Source: Bradyrhizobium elkanii USDA 76
Lineage (GTDB): Bacteria; Pseudomonadota; Alphaproteobacteria; Rhizobiales; Xanthobacteraceae
DNA length: 64,000 bases
NCBI RefSeq assembly: GCF_023278185.1
Contig: NZ_CP066356.1
Span: 7,308,001-7,372,000 of the forward strand
Reading direction: 5' to 3'
The notes beneath the pieces were generated by a model. The model was given only the letters and a program-made list of their open reading frames with translations, was not told where the DNA came from and did no database searches. The first letter of the stretch is position 1; every line of letters begins with the position of its first letter. The position numbers were made by a program, and so were the translations under genes. Shown piece after piece: positions 1 to 9,427 of this stretch.

Positions 1-1190
1 TAGCCGTCACGGTTGGAATAGTCCTGGTCGACCGATATCTTCTCCGCCGCGCGCGTGAGCGTCTTCTGCGGCGCGGGCGCTACTGGAGCGGCAGCGACAT
101 AGTTTCCCCCCACCCGAACGCTCACCTCGATCGGAATAGTCACCTTGATCTCGTTTCCACCGGCTTCGCTGGCCATCACGCCCTCCTCCCCGATCACCAG
201 ACTCTCTTGTGCATCCGAAGAAGGATGGGGCGGCGAGAGTCGCTTTCCGCCCGTCTGCACGAGAGCCGTCTTCGACAGATCGAGCGCGGCCCGCAGCAGG
301 TCGCGACGCTCCCCGTCGAGGCTCGCGAGCCTTTCCGAGAGATGTCGATAGATGGCGCTGATCCGCACCCCCTCATTAACGTTCGTCGGAATGGGATTGC
401 CGTTCTCGTCCTTACGTTCGAGGAACGGCTCTCCGAAATGATGAAGCGCGACGAGCTCCCAGGCATCGTTGAAGACCGCCGCGCCTGACGAACCGTGATC
501 CGTGTCCGTCTCGTACAGAAGCGTACGATCGGTTCGATACTGCAAAATATTGTTCCGAATGGCGATCATCTTCGGCAGACCATTCGGATGCTGCACGATA
601 TTCATGTTCATGCCGATCGCATGCTTGTCGGGCCGATCGGACAGGACACAATATCGGAAATCGCGCGCATCGCCGTCGCCGGCCACTCTCTGCCCGAGCG
701 CGACGAGAGCGTAGTCCAATTCTTCCTGTTGCGAGAACAGGGCGAAACGGTCGGGCGCCAAACGGAAGGCGGTGGTGGGCCGCATCGAACCGTCTTCTCC
801 CATTTCCCGGTCGAAAGTGATTTGGGCCGAAAGCGCAGCCGCTTCGTCCTGGACCACGTGCTGGTTCGTCATGAAGAGCGTCGGGCTTATCAGAAAGCCG
901 GAGCCTGCCGTCCACTTGCCTCCGCCCGTCGCTTCGACGAATGCGATCGCCCGCCGTGCCGTCGCGCCACCCGGCAGAAACCACGAAGCCTGCATGTCGT
1001 CGGGCCCCTGCACAGCCTCAGCGCCTCGCGGCATGGTTTGTCGTGCGGTCCGCAAGCTGAACATCGCCATGCGCGTCCGGTCCGGCTCGGCTTGGCGCCA
1101 CTGCTTGCCTTCTACGAGCTTGCGCACGCGATCGCGATCTTCGCGCGTCTGCTCGACGACATTGCGGAAGCGCGCCTGATCTATTTCCAT
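1..1190 (-). CDS. Trypsin-like (V8-type) serine protease, 3' end outside window
   Basis: Reading the minus strand from ATG at 1190 gives an open frame that runs off the left edge, so only about the first 397 residues are present. A chymotrypsin-fold protease is indicated by GSGFLISPTLFMTNQHVV with the catalytic His near residue 111, an Asp in EELDYALVALG near 159, and the nucleophile Ser in DHGSSGAAVFN near 235, all in one frame and in the canonical order. The first 60 residues are charged and helical and could be an adaptor domain; no signal peptide is visible, so a cytoplasmic role is likely. The plus-strand frame at 495-1451 is its antisense shadow. Proteases of this fold occur as effector modules in bacterial conflict systems; that role is inferred here only from the neighbourhood. 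Confidence 0.85.
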   Translation of the reverse strand, partial: MEIDQARFRNVVEQTREDRDRVRKLVEGKQWRQAEPDRTRMAMFSLRTARQTMPRGAEAVQGPDDMQASWFLPGGATARRAIAFVEATGGGKWTAGSGFLISPTLFMTNQHVVQDEAAALSAQITFDREMGEDGSMRPTTAFRLAPDRFALFSQQEELDYALVALGQRVAGDGDARDFRYCVLSDRPDKHAIGMNMNIVQHPNGLPKMIAIRNNILQYRTDRTLLYETDTDHGSSGAAVFNDAWELVALHHFGEPFLERKDENGNPIPTNVNEGVRISAIYRHLSERLASLDGERRDLLRAALDLSKTALVQTGGKRLSPPHPSSDAQESLVIGEEGVMASEAGGNEIKVTIPIEVSVRVGGNYVAAAPVAPAPQKTLTRAAEKISVDQDYSNRDG

Positions 1191-2288
1191 AAGTCAGCCC
1201 ATCCCCCTCGAAAGCACGTGGAGCGGACATCGGGACGCGGCCGCGCTCCACATGTCCGAACGTCCCGACGTCACGCCAAGGTCACAAATCCCAGCATGCT
1301 GCATACGGCGGTCCATCAGAGATCGCGCGGGAAACAAGCCGCCGATTCGCTCGAATGCTCGCGATGCCATGAAAGCGCCGCCCTCTCCGGGTGCCGCGAC
1401 AATACCTATTCAGCAACAAATTCCGATCGAAAATTCATCTGCAATCTTTGATTGCCGATCGTACATAGATCGCGTGCACGGTCAAGCTCGGTTGACAAAT
1501 CGAAGAGGCGAACGCGGGCCTTATTCTTTCGACACCGTCCGAACCGTACGCTACTCGCTGAAAGAAGCGAGAATTCGGGCGCGGACCGGACAGCCGAACT
1601 GCTGCCGAAGCGAGCCTAACTCGATCGCGTTCCCACATTAGCAGCTCACGACTGGACGTTGGGCGCTAGGACACTTCGGGATCAAATAGTCCGCGGGATT
1701 CGGTCCGTTCCGGACGAAACTAAACCGGGCACTTCTCGTCGTGCAAGATACGCGAAGCAGCGCCCGGACGGCGATGCGATCTGGGCGCAATACCAGGCTA
1801 TCTTCGACAAGGTAAACAAGCGGATCGCTGACGTCTTGGAGTCCCCGGGGTGCTGATTTGGTGACGTAAAGATTCAGGAGGCCTTCGCGTGGCGCGGCTT
1901 CGGCTTGCGCTTCCGCTCGAACCGGGAGCCACGGACGACCGGCTGAATCGACTCCAACCAAAGAATGTCGATTTTAGCGGTGGCTGGATGGCGATACCGA
2001 TTGGCCGCTCGCGCAGCCAAACGACCAGAAGCTTCAACCCGGTCGGCACCAGGTTTTCGGATACGGGTGGCAATGCTGCCTTGGAGCGGCGACAAATGAG
2101 CGCGCGCTACAGACTCAATGCACGTATTGCGCGAGCGTCTTAATCGTGCATGATAATCGCGAATACGCTAGAGGAGTCCGCTTTTCCTAGTAGATGCGCA
2201 TGAATGCACAATAGCCACCTACAGAACGACGAAGGTGTGCCTTGTGTCAGAGCACAGTTCATAAGTAATTCGTCCCGCCGCAGCGATT
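1191..2288. other. Intergenic region, no convincing gene
   Basis: About 1.1 kb between two divergently oriented genes. Open frames exist on both strands but have poor start signals and no recognisable motif. The plus frame ending at 1856 (tail ADVLESPGC) reads most like protein and could be the tail of a lost gene. It should contain the promoters of both flanking genes, but I could not place them. Confidence 0.4.
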
Positions 2289-3560
2289 ATGGGGCAGATG
2301 ATGATACTCAAAAGAGCGATTTTTGTAGCAGCAGCTTTACTCGTAGGACTCACAGATGGTGCACACGCTCGAGACCTCACCGTCGCGACGTGGAATCTCG
2401 GATGGCATCTAAGCCAGGCAGAAGCCCAGGCATGGATCAGGGACTGCGGGCAGCCGTTCGCCTTTAACCAGTCGAGCGGTCTTTTCGAGCCTTCGACAAC
2501 GGGAGCAACCAAGCCTGGTTGGGAGCTCAAATGGGGACGCGATGCCAAGATAAAGTGGGACATCGCACAAAAGCCACCTTGCGATGTGTTTCAGACCGAT
2601 TTTCATAAGATAGTCCCGGTCACCGAAGTTGCCTATCAAAAGCGCGCGCAACAGATCAGAGACTTCATTGGGGCGAATTTGGATGCCGATATCCTGGCCT
2701 TTCAGGAAGTGAGCGGCGAGACTGCCGTCAGAGAGGTGCTGCCGAACAACGGCGCCGATTTCGAAATCTGTTCGTTCGACGGCTTCAAGGTCCAGCGGCT
2801 TGCGATCGCCTGGAAGCGGGCCCTGGGCACTTCATCCGATTGCATGGTCGACAAGCCGCTATCGCTACCGCTGCTCGGTCCGACCGATCAGATTCGACCA
2901 GGATTGTCGATGACATTGCAGATAGATGGGAAGCCATTGAGGATCCTGACCGTGCACCTCAAATCGTCATGTGTCAGCCCGCTCGAAGAGCGCGGCAAGC
3001 TCGATGGCGGGGGCAACGCATGCCCGATCTTGCAGCAACAGATAAGTCCTCTCGAAGCGTGGCTCGAGGCGCGATCCTCCGGCATTTCGGTCATCGTCAT
3101 GGGAGATTTCAATCGCCACCTCTCTCACGAGAAGAACAAGATCATGCCATCTGCGATCCGCTCCGATGGCAGCGACCCTGTCTCGCCCCTACCGGCGGGC
3201 GTTCTCGTGCGCAGCCTATACGGCGAAGTGAATGATGGGGCACCGGCGGATAGCGCACTTACTCATCTCGAGCCCGAATGTCCGGTGAATGCTGTTGCGA
3301 AACAAATCTGCGAGCGATCGAAGCGTGAACTATTCGACCAGGACGCATTGAAGCCGCTGAGGCGCGCAGACAGCCTGGGTTGCCGCAATCCGATTGGCTT
3401 GGACCAGATGCTTATCAGCACCAGCCTGACTGCTGCTGCCCCCGCCACCAAGGTGGCGATCGGTCGATTGGGTGGGACGCGACCAGCGAGCCAAAACCAC
3501 CCGGACCCGCTGCTGGCGATCTCGGACCACTGTCCGCTGAAGGCCACCCTGCGGTTTTAG
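2289..3560 (+). CDS. Secreted endonuclease/exonuclease/phosphatase (EEP) family protein
   Basis: About 420 residues. The N-terminus has a basic start, a hydrophobic core (AIFVAAALLVGL) and a likely cleavage site after AHA, so the product is probably exported. EEP-fold motifs follow in order: TVATWNLGWH, DILAFQEVSG with the metal-binding Glu, TVHLKSSC, VMGDFNRHLS (the GDFN motif) and the C-terminal SDHCP (catalytic Asp-His pair). The family hydrolyses phosphodiester or phosphomonoester bonds in nucleic acids or lipids; the substrate cannot be told from sequence. Three start codons lie close together (2289, 2298, 2301), and a GGGG run at 2291-2294 favours 2301. It appears monocistronic. Confidence 0.85.
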   Translation: MGQMMILKRAIFVAAALLVGLTDGAHARDLTVATWNLGWHLSQAEAQAWIRDCGQPFAFNQSSGLFEPSTTGATKPGWELKWGRDAKIKWDIAQKPPCDVFQTDFHKIVPVTEVAYQKRAQQIRDFIGANLDADILAFQEVSGETAVREVLPNNGADFEICSFDGFKVQRLAIAWKRALGTSSDCMVDKPLSLPLLGPTDQIRPGLSMTLQIDGKPLRILTVHLKSSCVSPLEERGKLDGGGNACPILQQQISPLEAWLEARSSGISVIVMGDFNRHLSHEKNKIMPSAIRSDGSDPVSPLPAGVLVRSLYGEVNDGAPADSALTHLEPECPVNAVAKQICERSKRELFDQDALKPLRRADSLGCRNPIGLDQMLISTSLTAAAPATKVAIGRLGGTRPASQNHPDPLLAISDHCPLKATLRF

Positions 3561-3876
3561 CTTTGCATTGGGTGAAGCCTCGCTGGCAGGCGCATCTACC
3601 CGATACTCTGTCGACGGATTATTTAAGATGGCTTCTTCTTTCATTATCTAACGTCCTTCATCCTGTCTCCGACAGCTTCAAAGACTTGCACGTAATGATC
3701 ACGAGCGAACGAGACGCGAGAAACACGAGCTACCGGATCGGATGCAATCGTGTTCAAGGACAGTCAGGCGTGGAGGTGTTTCGACAATCACGGGACCTCG
3801 TACACTATTGCCGAAGAATAGGACCGAGCGTCGATCTACTTGACAGTTCTGCTGCGATTAAGGGGGCACCACTCGG
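3561..3876. other. Intergenic gap
   Basis: About 315 bases between two same-strand genes. I see no gene or recognisable element; it probably carries the promoter of the pentapeptide-repeat gene. Confidence 0.4.
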
Positions 3877-5823
3877 ATGTGCGGACTAAGGTTACGTCGT
3901 CGCGTCGAGATCAACTGCAAAGAACTGCGGATTACAGCGCCTCTATTCGTCCTTGCGTTGACGCTCGGTCTTTCGCAAGTGAACGCGACACTCGCCGCCG
4001 AGCCGGACCCTCTACCCGCCTCCAAATCGATCACGCGAGCTGAACTGAAGAACGCCGTCGAGAAGGGCGAAACGATCATTGGCCGTGAGATCGACGGTGA
4101 GGACATAGTTGCAGTTCTCAGAACGTGGATAACGTCCGATAGCAAATGCCTACCAAACGCAGGCTTGCGTATCGAAAAAGGCGTCATTCGGGGCGATGTG
4201 AAGCTCGACTTCAAGACGTCGCCCTCCAAACCGACCGCCCAAGATCCAGATGAAGAGGATACGGACAACACAAAAACCGACGATACAACAGGCGGACCGG
4301 AACGTTGGCTTTCGATTCCATTGCTCATCAAGGAAAGCATCGTAAACGATCGCTTTCAGCTCGACTCTCTCGGGGTTGCCTGCCCGATGGATCTTAGCCG
4401 ATCGACTTTTGAAAGCGGCATCGATATCCGCTCCGCCACCTTCCAAGCAAATGTGTCGGCTGTCGGCGCCGAATTCAAAACCGGCGCCGCGATCCTTGGT
4501 TCCGAGTTCAAGTCGAACACCAGCTTCTGGCGCGCAAAGTTCGTTGGGAACCTGGAATTTACTCGAATGATCCGACGCAAGTCGACATTTGAAGGAAACG
4601 CGGATTTTCGAGAAGCCGTTTTCAGTCGTCAAGCAAGCTTCATCAACACCATGTTCATGAACCGCATGGACTTCAGAAACGTGCAGTTCGTCAGCGGCGT
4701 CAGCTTCAGTGGCGCCACGTTGGCGTCAACTGGCGTGGTGGGTCCCGCCTCTGGCCCGTTCTATGGCACGGAGTTCGGGGGCTTCGCCAACTTCCGAACT
4801 GCCCACTTTACCGGCCTTCGATTTCTTCGAAGCACTTTCCGCGCAGGCGCCGACTTCCGCGGCGCATCGGGAAAGCGACTTCAATTTTACGGCGTCGCCT
4901 TTTCGGGGCGGCTCGGATTTGACGACGCCAGATCGATCAGAGAGCTTGAATTCAATAATTTTGGAGGCTCAATGATCGTAGACGGCGAAGCCGTCTTCCG
5001 GCGCGCAGCATTTGACAAGCTGATATTCATCCGCACGGCGTTCAAAAATTCCGTCGATTTCCAAAGCTGTGAAGTTCGCTCCAGCCTCAAATTTCGGACA
5101 GTTTCATTCGATGGGGACCTGCACTTCGAAGACGTGAAGTTGCCGGGTATGGGGCCCAACGCGGACGAATCCGGCGATGAGGGTAATTCCGAGATCAACA
5201 TCGAAGACATTACCTTGAATAGGGGGCTCTACATTGATGCGAAACAGTTCCTCGTCAGACCACCTTGGTGGGCAGTCTGGAGGGAAGACACGCCGCGCTT
5301 GTACGCCAACGATCGCCGGACGAGAGACGATCGTCGGGTCTGGCGGCAATTGGTGCGGGCCTTTGATCTTGCTCAGAATGTCGAGCTCAAAAACTATGCC
5401 GAATACAAACTTCGCGTTTCAGAGGAAATCGGCCAAGGGTCAGAGGACGAGCCATTCGCAAAAATAACGAGCGTCGCCTCGCGCTGGTTCTGGGGTTACG
5501 GCCTGCGCCCTCTTCGAGTCCTGTTCTGGTTTGTTGTCACCGTCTTGGTCTTTTCCGGAATCTATTGGACCCAGTTACCGAACCCAGCAGGCGGAAAAGG
5601 GCCTGTGTCGCGAAGCGTTGCTCGTGCGAGTACGGCCCTTATGTTCAGCGTTAGAACAGCCTGGGAGCTGAAGTATGGTTACAGCAACAGCACCAATGTC
5701 CTGTTTCGCTCAATCACTGTAATCGAATCGATCATCGCCAAGCTGCTGCTAGCAAGCTTCGCCTATGCGCTGACCCAGGCTAGTCCGCTCCTCAGCGATT
5801 TGATGAAGAAGCTACTTCCGTAG
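3877..5823 (+). CDS. Membrane-anchored pentapeptide-repeat protein with channel-like C-terminus
   Basis: 648 residues. A hydrophobic segment near residues 20-42 (LFVLALTLGLSQVNATLAA) acts as signal or anchor. From about 165 to 440 there are pentapeptide-type repeats of the A(D/N)FxxAxF kind (for example STFEGNADFREAVFSRQASF), which fold into a right-handed quadrilateral beta-helix. An Asp/Glu/Thr-rich insert sits near 115-140. The C-terminal part has a helix PLRVLFWFVVTVLVFSGIYW (about 547-566) and a second one near 620-642, separated by about 50 residues, a layout like the two-helix ion-channel tails found on some pentapeptide-repeat proteins. No potassium selectivity filter (TVGYG) is visible, so conduction is unproven. 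Function unknown. Confidence 0.8.
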   Translation: MCGLRLRRRVEINCKELRITAPLFVLALTLGLSQVNATLAAEPDPLPASKSITRAELKNAVEKGETIIGREIDGEDIVAVLRTWITSDSKCLPNAGLRIEKGVIRGDVKLDFKTSPSKPTAQDPDEEDTDNTKTDDTTGGPERWLSIPLLIKESIVNDRFQLDSLGVACPMDLSRSTFESGIDIRSATFQANVSAVGAEFKTGAAILGSEFKSNTSFWRAKFVGNLEFTRMIRRKSTFEGNADFREAVFSRQASFINTMFMNRMDFRNVQFVSGVSFSGATLASTGVVGPASGPFYGTEFGGFANFRTAHFTGLRFLRSTFRAGADFRGASGKRLQFYGVAFSGRLGFDDARSIRELEFNNFGGSMIVDGEAVFRRAAFDKLIFIRTAFKNSVDFQSCEVRSSLKFRTVSFDGDLHFEDVKLPGMGPNADESGDEGNSEINIEDITLNRGLYIDAKQFLVRPPWWAVWREDTPRLYANDRRTRDDRRVWRQLVRAFDLAQNVELKNYAEYKLRVSEEIGQGSEDEPFAKITSVASRWFWGYGLRPLRVLFWFVVTVLVFSGIYWTQLPNPAGGKGPVSRSVARASTALMFSVRTAWELKYGYSNSTNVLFRSITVIESIIAKLLLASFAYALTQASPLLSDLMKKLLP

Positions 5824-7119
5824 AGCCGCCTTCTTGTGGAGGCGTCGCTCCTGCTGGCGGCACAATGTCGTCGGATTTTCAGGCGGCCAAGGGCTGCTAC
5901 GCATTTCTGGCGATCAGCCTGCCGAGCGCGCCAAGAGTGCTCGGTACACAAGATCGGGCTATCCTACAAAGTCTGTGCGAGCCGCCTGCTCAAGGAAGCC
6001 GGCGAGGTCATGTGGGCCATCCGCGGGCCGAAGGTCGTGGGCCAAGCAGGTCCTTCGAGCACGTCGATTCGTCGAGACTTGGGCGGAGCAAGGGCGCGGA
6101 CGCAGCGGCGCCGGTGTCGGTGGGCCGCGCCGCCTCTGCAAATTTGGAGCGGCGGACCGATGCCGCCGACGGCGCCGACCGGCCCCACGCCGGCGGAAGT
6201 GCCCCTCCGGTGCGGGCGATCCGGAGCCGGGGTCCGAGGCCGCAAACGGCTGCCCTTCGTCCCGGCCCTCCCCTCCACCGGCGGCGCCTGCTCCAGCCCC
6301 CGCCCCAAAACGGCTCGCGCCGGCATCCCCACAACCATAGCATGCACTCATCCGCGTCAGCGGCGCCCGTCTGTGGCCAGATCTCGCGAGCACCCTGGAA
6401 ACGGGGAAAGTGTACAGGTCGATGTCCCAGACGCCCTGCGATCTCTTCCTGGACCTGGTTCGATCACCCGTCCGAACCCGACATCCTCAACCGCTTGCCG
6501 TGCAAGCGCATTGTCGACCCTGCTCAATGCAACCCATGGCTCGCGAGCGCTGACTTTGAATTTCGACGAAAAAACGGCTTCCACAGCAGGCCGGTCCTCC
6601 CCTATGTCACCGAAGACATCACACGGACGCGAACGGAGTTGACGCCATCGCCGCAACTGATCTGACACGGCCGACCTCGTGCACCGCGATGTATTGGACA
6701 AATTTGGGCGGCCGCCTTGCGGCTGCGGGTCATGTAGGCCGCTTGACCACCATGGATATCTGCCCGGCCGGCGTCGTTACGAAGGCGTCGATCGAGCCCT
6801 CCTTCCTCGTCCAGTAGCCACGCCCGCTACCTAGTGGGCGACGCCGGCGCGCGCCGACCTCCGCGGTGTTTGATTTTGCTGGCCTTCAAGATGGCTTGCG
6901 AGCATAAGCGGGCACCGCGTCGGCACGGCGACGATGTCGCGTCAGTAGGTTCTTTGACTGGTTTTGCCGCGAAGCGAGCGCGAGTTCTGTCTGACGCAAA
7001 GCGTCGTGCTTCTCGCGGGGACGTTTTCTGGCACGTCAGCCGCTTCGACCCGTAGGTAAATTTCGAAACGGTACCGCTGAGAGAGGAAAGGGTGAACGCC
7101 CGCCGTAGCGGGCGCCCGG
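5824..7119. other. GC-rich region without a supportable gene
   Basis: About 1.3 kb. Several long frames overlap on both strands between 5834 and 6700, as expected of very GC-rich DNA (proline, arginine and glycine-rich translations). None has a known motif or good start signal. Codon-like structure is clearest in the plus frame near 5950-6050 (SYKVCASRLLKEAGEVMW), which may be a remnant. Confidence 0.4.
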
Positions 7120-7305
7120 TCATGCGTATTGGGAAAGGACCCAGGTCACCGCCTTGCCGTCGTAGGGAGGCATGCGGTTGCTCTTAGCGATCGGGGCCGT
7201 CGTGCTGGGCGTGCTCTCGACCTTCCAGACTCCGCTTTCGGGGCAGATTTCCCCGGTGCGCGCTCTGGTCCCGATCGGGACACGCTTCGCTGCTGTCGTA
7301 TTCAT
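7120..7305 (-). CDS. Small conserved protein with G-x-x-CPxSG-x-W motif
   Basis: 61 residues starting MNTTAAKRVPIGTRAR. The ATG at 7305 is preceded by AAAGGAAC at good ribosome-binding distance, which favours it over the upstream in-frame start at 7386. The motif GEICPESGVWKV, followed by a C-terminal half ending in MPPYDGKAVTWVLSQYA, is typical of short single-domain proteins found widely in proteobacteria and related in layout to YjzC-like proteins. No enzymatic role is known to me. It stands alone between poorly coding regions. Confidence 0.6.
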   Translation of the reverse strand: MNTTAAKRVPIGTRARTGEICPESGVWKVESTPSTTAPIAKSNRMPPYDGKAVTWVLSQYA

Positions 7306-7527
7306 ATTGTTCCTTTCGCATTCGCAGGTCGCCCCGTTGAGGCACGCTACAACTGGTCCGGCGGCCGGCGGCTTACCGGAAGGCATGGCCCTGCACCTGC
7401 CTTCATGAGATCAATCGATCGATGAAGGCTCGACCGGTAAAGCCGTTGGAGTTTTTTTCTAGAAAAGGTCGAATCGCCGCCCACCCGTAGGAACGGCGGA
7501 ACTTTCACGGCGCCAGCAGGACGCCTG

Positions 7528-7544
7528 GGTAGTGGTCAGTTTGA
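7528..7544 (+). repeat. Left copy of an imperfect inverted repeat (IR pair with 8858-8875)
   Basis: GGTAGTGGTCAGTTTGA here matches the reverse complement of 8858-8875 (GGTAGTGGGTCAGTTTGA) with one inserted base. It overlaps the palindrome GGTCAGTTTGAAACTGACC at 7534-7552. Such a pair resembles IS-element ends; the 1.3 kb enclosed holds three small genes and no transposase. Confidence 0.5.
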
Positions 7545-7632
7545 AACTGACCCCGAAAGAAATCTCTTGGTTAATTCGGGAAGCGCTTAGCTATGACTCG
7601 CCCGGAACGGAACCACCGCCTACATTCGCGGT

Positions 7633-8166
7633 ATGTGGAAGAGATTCCGGTCATTCCTTTCCGACCTTGGAAACGACGGCTTTGCCGTGGTCGGCTGGGT
7701 CGCGGCCCCTCTTTCGCTTATCTACACTCTCGCGAAGGCCTTCGCCGTGCCGATAGATTGGCTTCGCGATCTATCATACGCGTGGGCGCTGGCGCCGCTG
7801 ACGGTCTGGTTTGCGCTCGCCTATGTCCGCCGATGGTTCAGGACATCAAAGAGCCTCAAGCAACAAGCTCTCCAAGGTTTCTATGTTTCGGTCGGCCCCA
7901 TTATTGACCGCAAATTGCCGAAGGACATTCCAGAAAGCGAATTCGATCGGTACATCGATGAAGTGGACGCCTGGGTGAACTCATGCGCCGATTGGATCGG
8001 CAATCACATGGGTATAGCGGCGAGAGAACGTTTCCTAGACAGAACCGGAATGATGGCGGGACAATTCTTCGGAGCAATAAACAAAACGCACAATAACGCG
8101 CTCCAAAATCTCACCCGGTTTCGCCAAAACCTATTGGTTCTCATTGAGAGCGAAGCTTGGGGTTAG
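7633..8166 (+). CDS. Hypothetical membrane protein
   Basis: 177 residues. The N-terminal 70 residues contain two hydrophobic stretches (GFAVVGWVAAPLSLIYTLA and WALAPLTVWFALAYV), followed by a soluble, charged C-terminal half with helical periodicity. I do not recognise the family. It converges on the minus-strand gene at 8163, the two stop regions overlapping by 4 bases, and lies inside the inverted-repeat pair. No strong ribosome-binding site precedes the ATG. Confidence 0.55.
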   Translation: MWKRFRSFLSDLGNDGFAVVGWVAAPLSLIYTLAKAFAVPIDWLRDLSYAWALAPLTVWFALAYVRRWFRTSKSLKQQALQGFYVSVGPIIDRKLPKDIPESEFDRYIDEVDAWVNSCADWIGNHMGIAARERFLDRTGMMAGQFFGAINKTHNNALQNLTRFRQNLLVLIESEAWG

Positions 8167-8501
8167 ACCTGTTCTAGCAGCCAGCCCTGCGATTTATCCC
8201 TGATCCATTCCAGTGCTTCATGCTCGCTGGCAAAACCAAAGATGCTATCCACTTCCCCGCCGCGCCACAGGACACTAACCGAGTGGCCCTTGCCGATGGC
8301 GTACTTCCGAGCAATTTCCGCCCGCTGCTCCGGGGTCATAGAGTCCGCCCGCGCCTTACCGCCCTTCTTCCCTAGCGCGACCGCAGCCGGGTCCTTACCC
8401 TCTTCCTCTGGCGTAGGATCGCGGTCAGGCGTCTCGCCTGTCGCGATATCAAGGATCCGCTTGGCGAGTTGGTTGGGGTCTCTGGGGCGCTTGGGGGTCA
8501 T
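8163..8501 (-). CDS. Small basic protein with GKKGGKARA motif
   Basis: 112 residues. The N-terminal half (RDPNQLAKRILDIATGE, then AVALGKKGGKARADSMT) is the conserved lysine/glycine-rich segment of a small protein family common in Bradyrhizobium and its phages. The C-terminal half (FGFASEHEALEWIRDKSQGW) resembles another small family, also seen in this window at 41120-41302, so this may be a fusion of the two. Its start overlaps the stop of the upstream gene (8498-8803) by 4 bases, so the two are translationally coupled. Function unknown; nucleic-acid binding is plausible from the basic segment. Confidence 0.65.
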   Translation of the reverse strand: MTPKRPRDPNQLAKRILDIATGETPDRDPTPEEEGKDPAAVALGKKGGKARADSMTPEQRAEIARKYAIGKGHSVSVLWRGGEVDSIFGFASEHEALEWIRDKSQGWLLEQV

Positions 8502-8803
8502 GGCCGCCTCAAAAAATCGTTGCCGAAGCGATCCCGAAATTCCTCTAACTTCTCCTCGAAGCGCTCAAATCCTTCCTTCTTCATCTTGGCGGCGAATCCT
8601 ACGCTTCTTGGCGTACCTTTCAGGGCTGCCCAGAAATAGTCGACCATGCCAACGGCATCCCGCTCCGTCATACGGATAATGGTCAGCCTAATGCCCTGCT
8701 TAAGGCTATTGGAGGCGGTCGGGGACACTAAAATCGGGTCAAAAACATGCTCATGGAGATAGTCCATGATCTTCTGTTCTTTGATGCCGAGCGCCTTGGT
8801 CAT
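8498..8803 (-). CDS. Hypothetical protein, first gene of a two-gene unit
   Basis: 101 residues, mostly helical, ending in a charged segment (KKEGFERFEEKLEEFRDRFG). I see no known domain. It overlaps the downstream minus-strand gene by the sequence ATGA. The right inverted repeat at 8858-8875 lies just upstream, so this pair may be cargo of the inverted-repeat-bounded segment. Confidence 0.55.
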   Translation of the reverse strand: MTKALGIKEQKIMDYLHEHVFDPILVSPTASNSLKQGIRLTIIRMTERDAVGMVDYFWAALKGTPRSVGFAAKMKKEGFERFEEKLEEFRDRFGNDFLRRP

Positions 8804-8857
8804 TTCCGCAATATGCGACGTTGACAGTCAACATACCAGTGGGGAACCTCGCCACAA

Positions 8858-8875
8858 TCAAACTGACCCACTACC
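8858..8875 (-). repeat. Right copy of imperfect inverted repeat
   Basis: TCAAACTGACCCACTACC, the reverse complement of the 7528-7544 element apart from one base. See that entry. Confidence 0.5.
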
Positions 8876-9113
8876 GAGGCCTGGCGAGTTGCGGAACCCG
8901 CGGGCCGCACCGACCCGGCTGCCAACTTGAGACGACGCCTGATCTCGAAGAGCGACCTTTGCGGGGCTGCAATCCAAGAAACGGGATCGATAGCGGGCGC
9001 GAGCGCATGTACATGTCGGCAGTCCCGCAAACAATCGAATGCGCGTGTGGGTGGGAACACGACCGTCGAATGCTTCTATGTCGTCGCGAAGCGCCCTGGT
9101 CTGTTCGAGGCGA

Positions 9114-9374
9114 TTAGGAGCAGCGCATAGCGATCGCAAAACCCACGATCGCCAGAACGACCGTATCCGGGGAGACGGACAGCGCAAAACGGAATTCTTG
9201 CCACGTCCGGGAGGCAACCTCGCCATCGCATTCGGCGACAAAGGCGAACAAACGGCCAAAGGCGTCCGGCGTTTGAAGCGAAACCTGCTGTCGGCGCAGA
9301 TTGGCGAGACGGGCCATGGTCTTTGACATTTCGGCGCCTTGATCCCGCACGAGCCGTTCGGGGTTGCGCGCCAT
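9114..9374 (-). CDS. Possible small protein downstream of the SbcC-like gene
   Basis: An open frame of up to 86 residues with candidate starts at 9374 and 9329. The N-terminal part is charged (MSKTMARLANLRRQQVSL) and the C-terminus is hydrophobic (PDTVVLAIVGFAIAM), as in a tail-anchored protein. It follows the SbcC-like gene by 53-98 bases on the same strand and would be the last gene of the operon. No homologue recognised; it could be spurious. Confidence 0.3.
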   Translation of the reverse strand: MARNPERLVRDQGAEMSKTMARLANLRRQQVSLQTPDAFGRLFAFVAECDGEVASRTWQEFRFALSVSPDTVVLAIVGFAIAMRCS

Positions 9375-9427
9375 TAATGCGAGGACGGGCCGTGACCCAA
9401 GACCTTCCAGCAGGACGAGCTTTCCCG

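Noticed and set aside
495..1451. 318-residue plus-strand frame
   Set aside because: Antisense to the trypsin-like protease, which has an intact triad in the opposite strand.
5834..6665. Three overlapping plus frames and three minus frames of over 100 residues
   Set aside because: All Pro/Arg/Gly/Ala-rich translations of GC-rich DNA; none has motif or ribosome-binding support.
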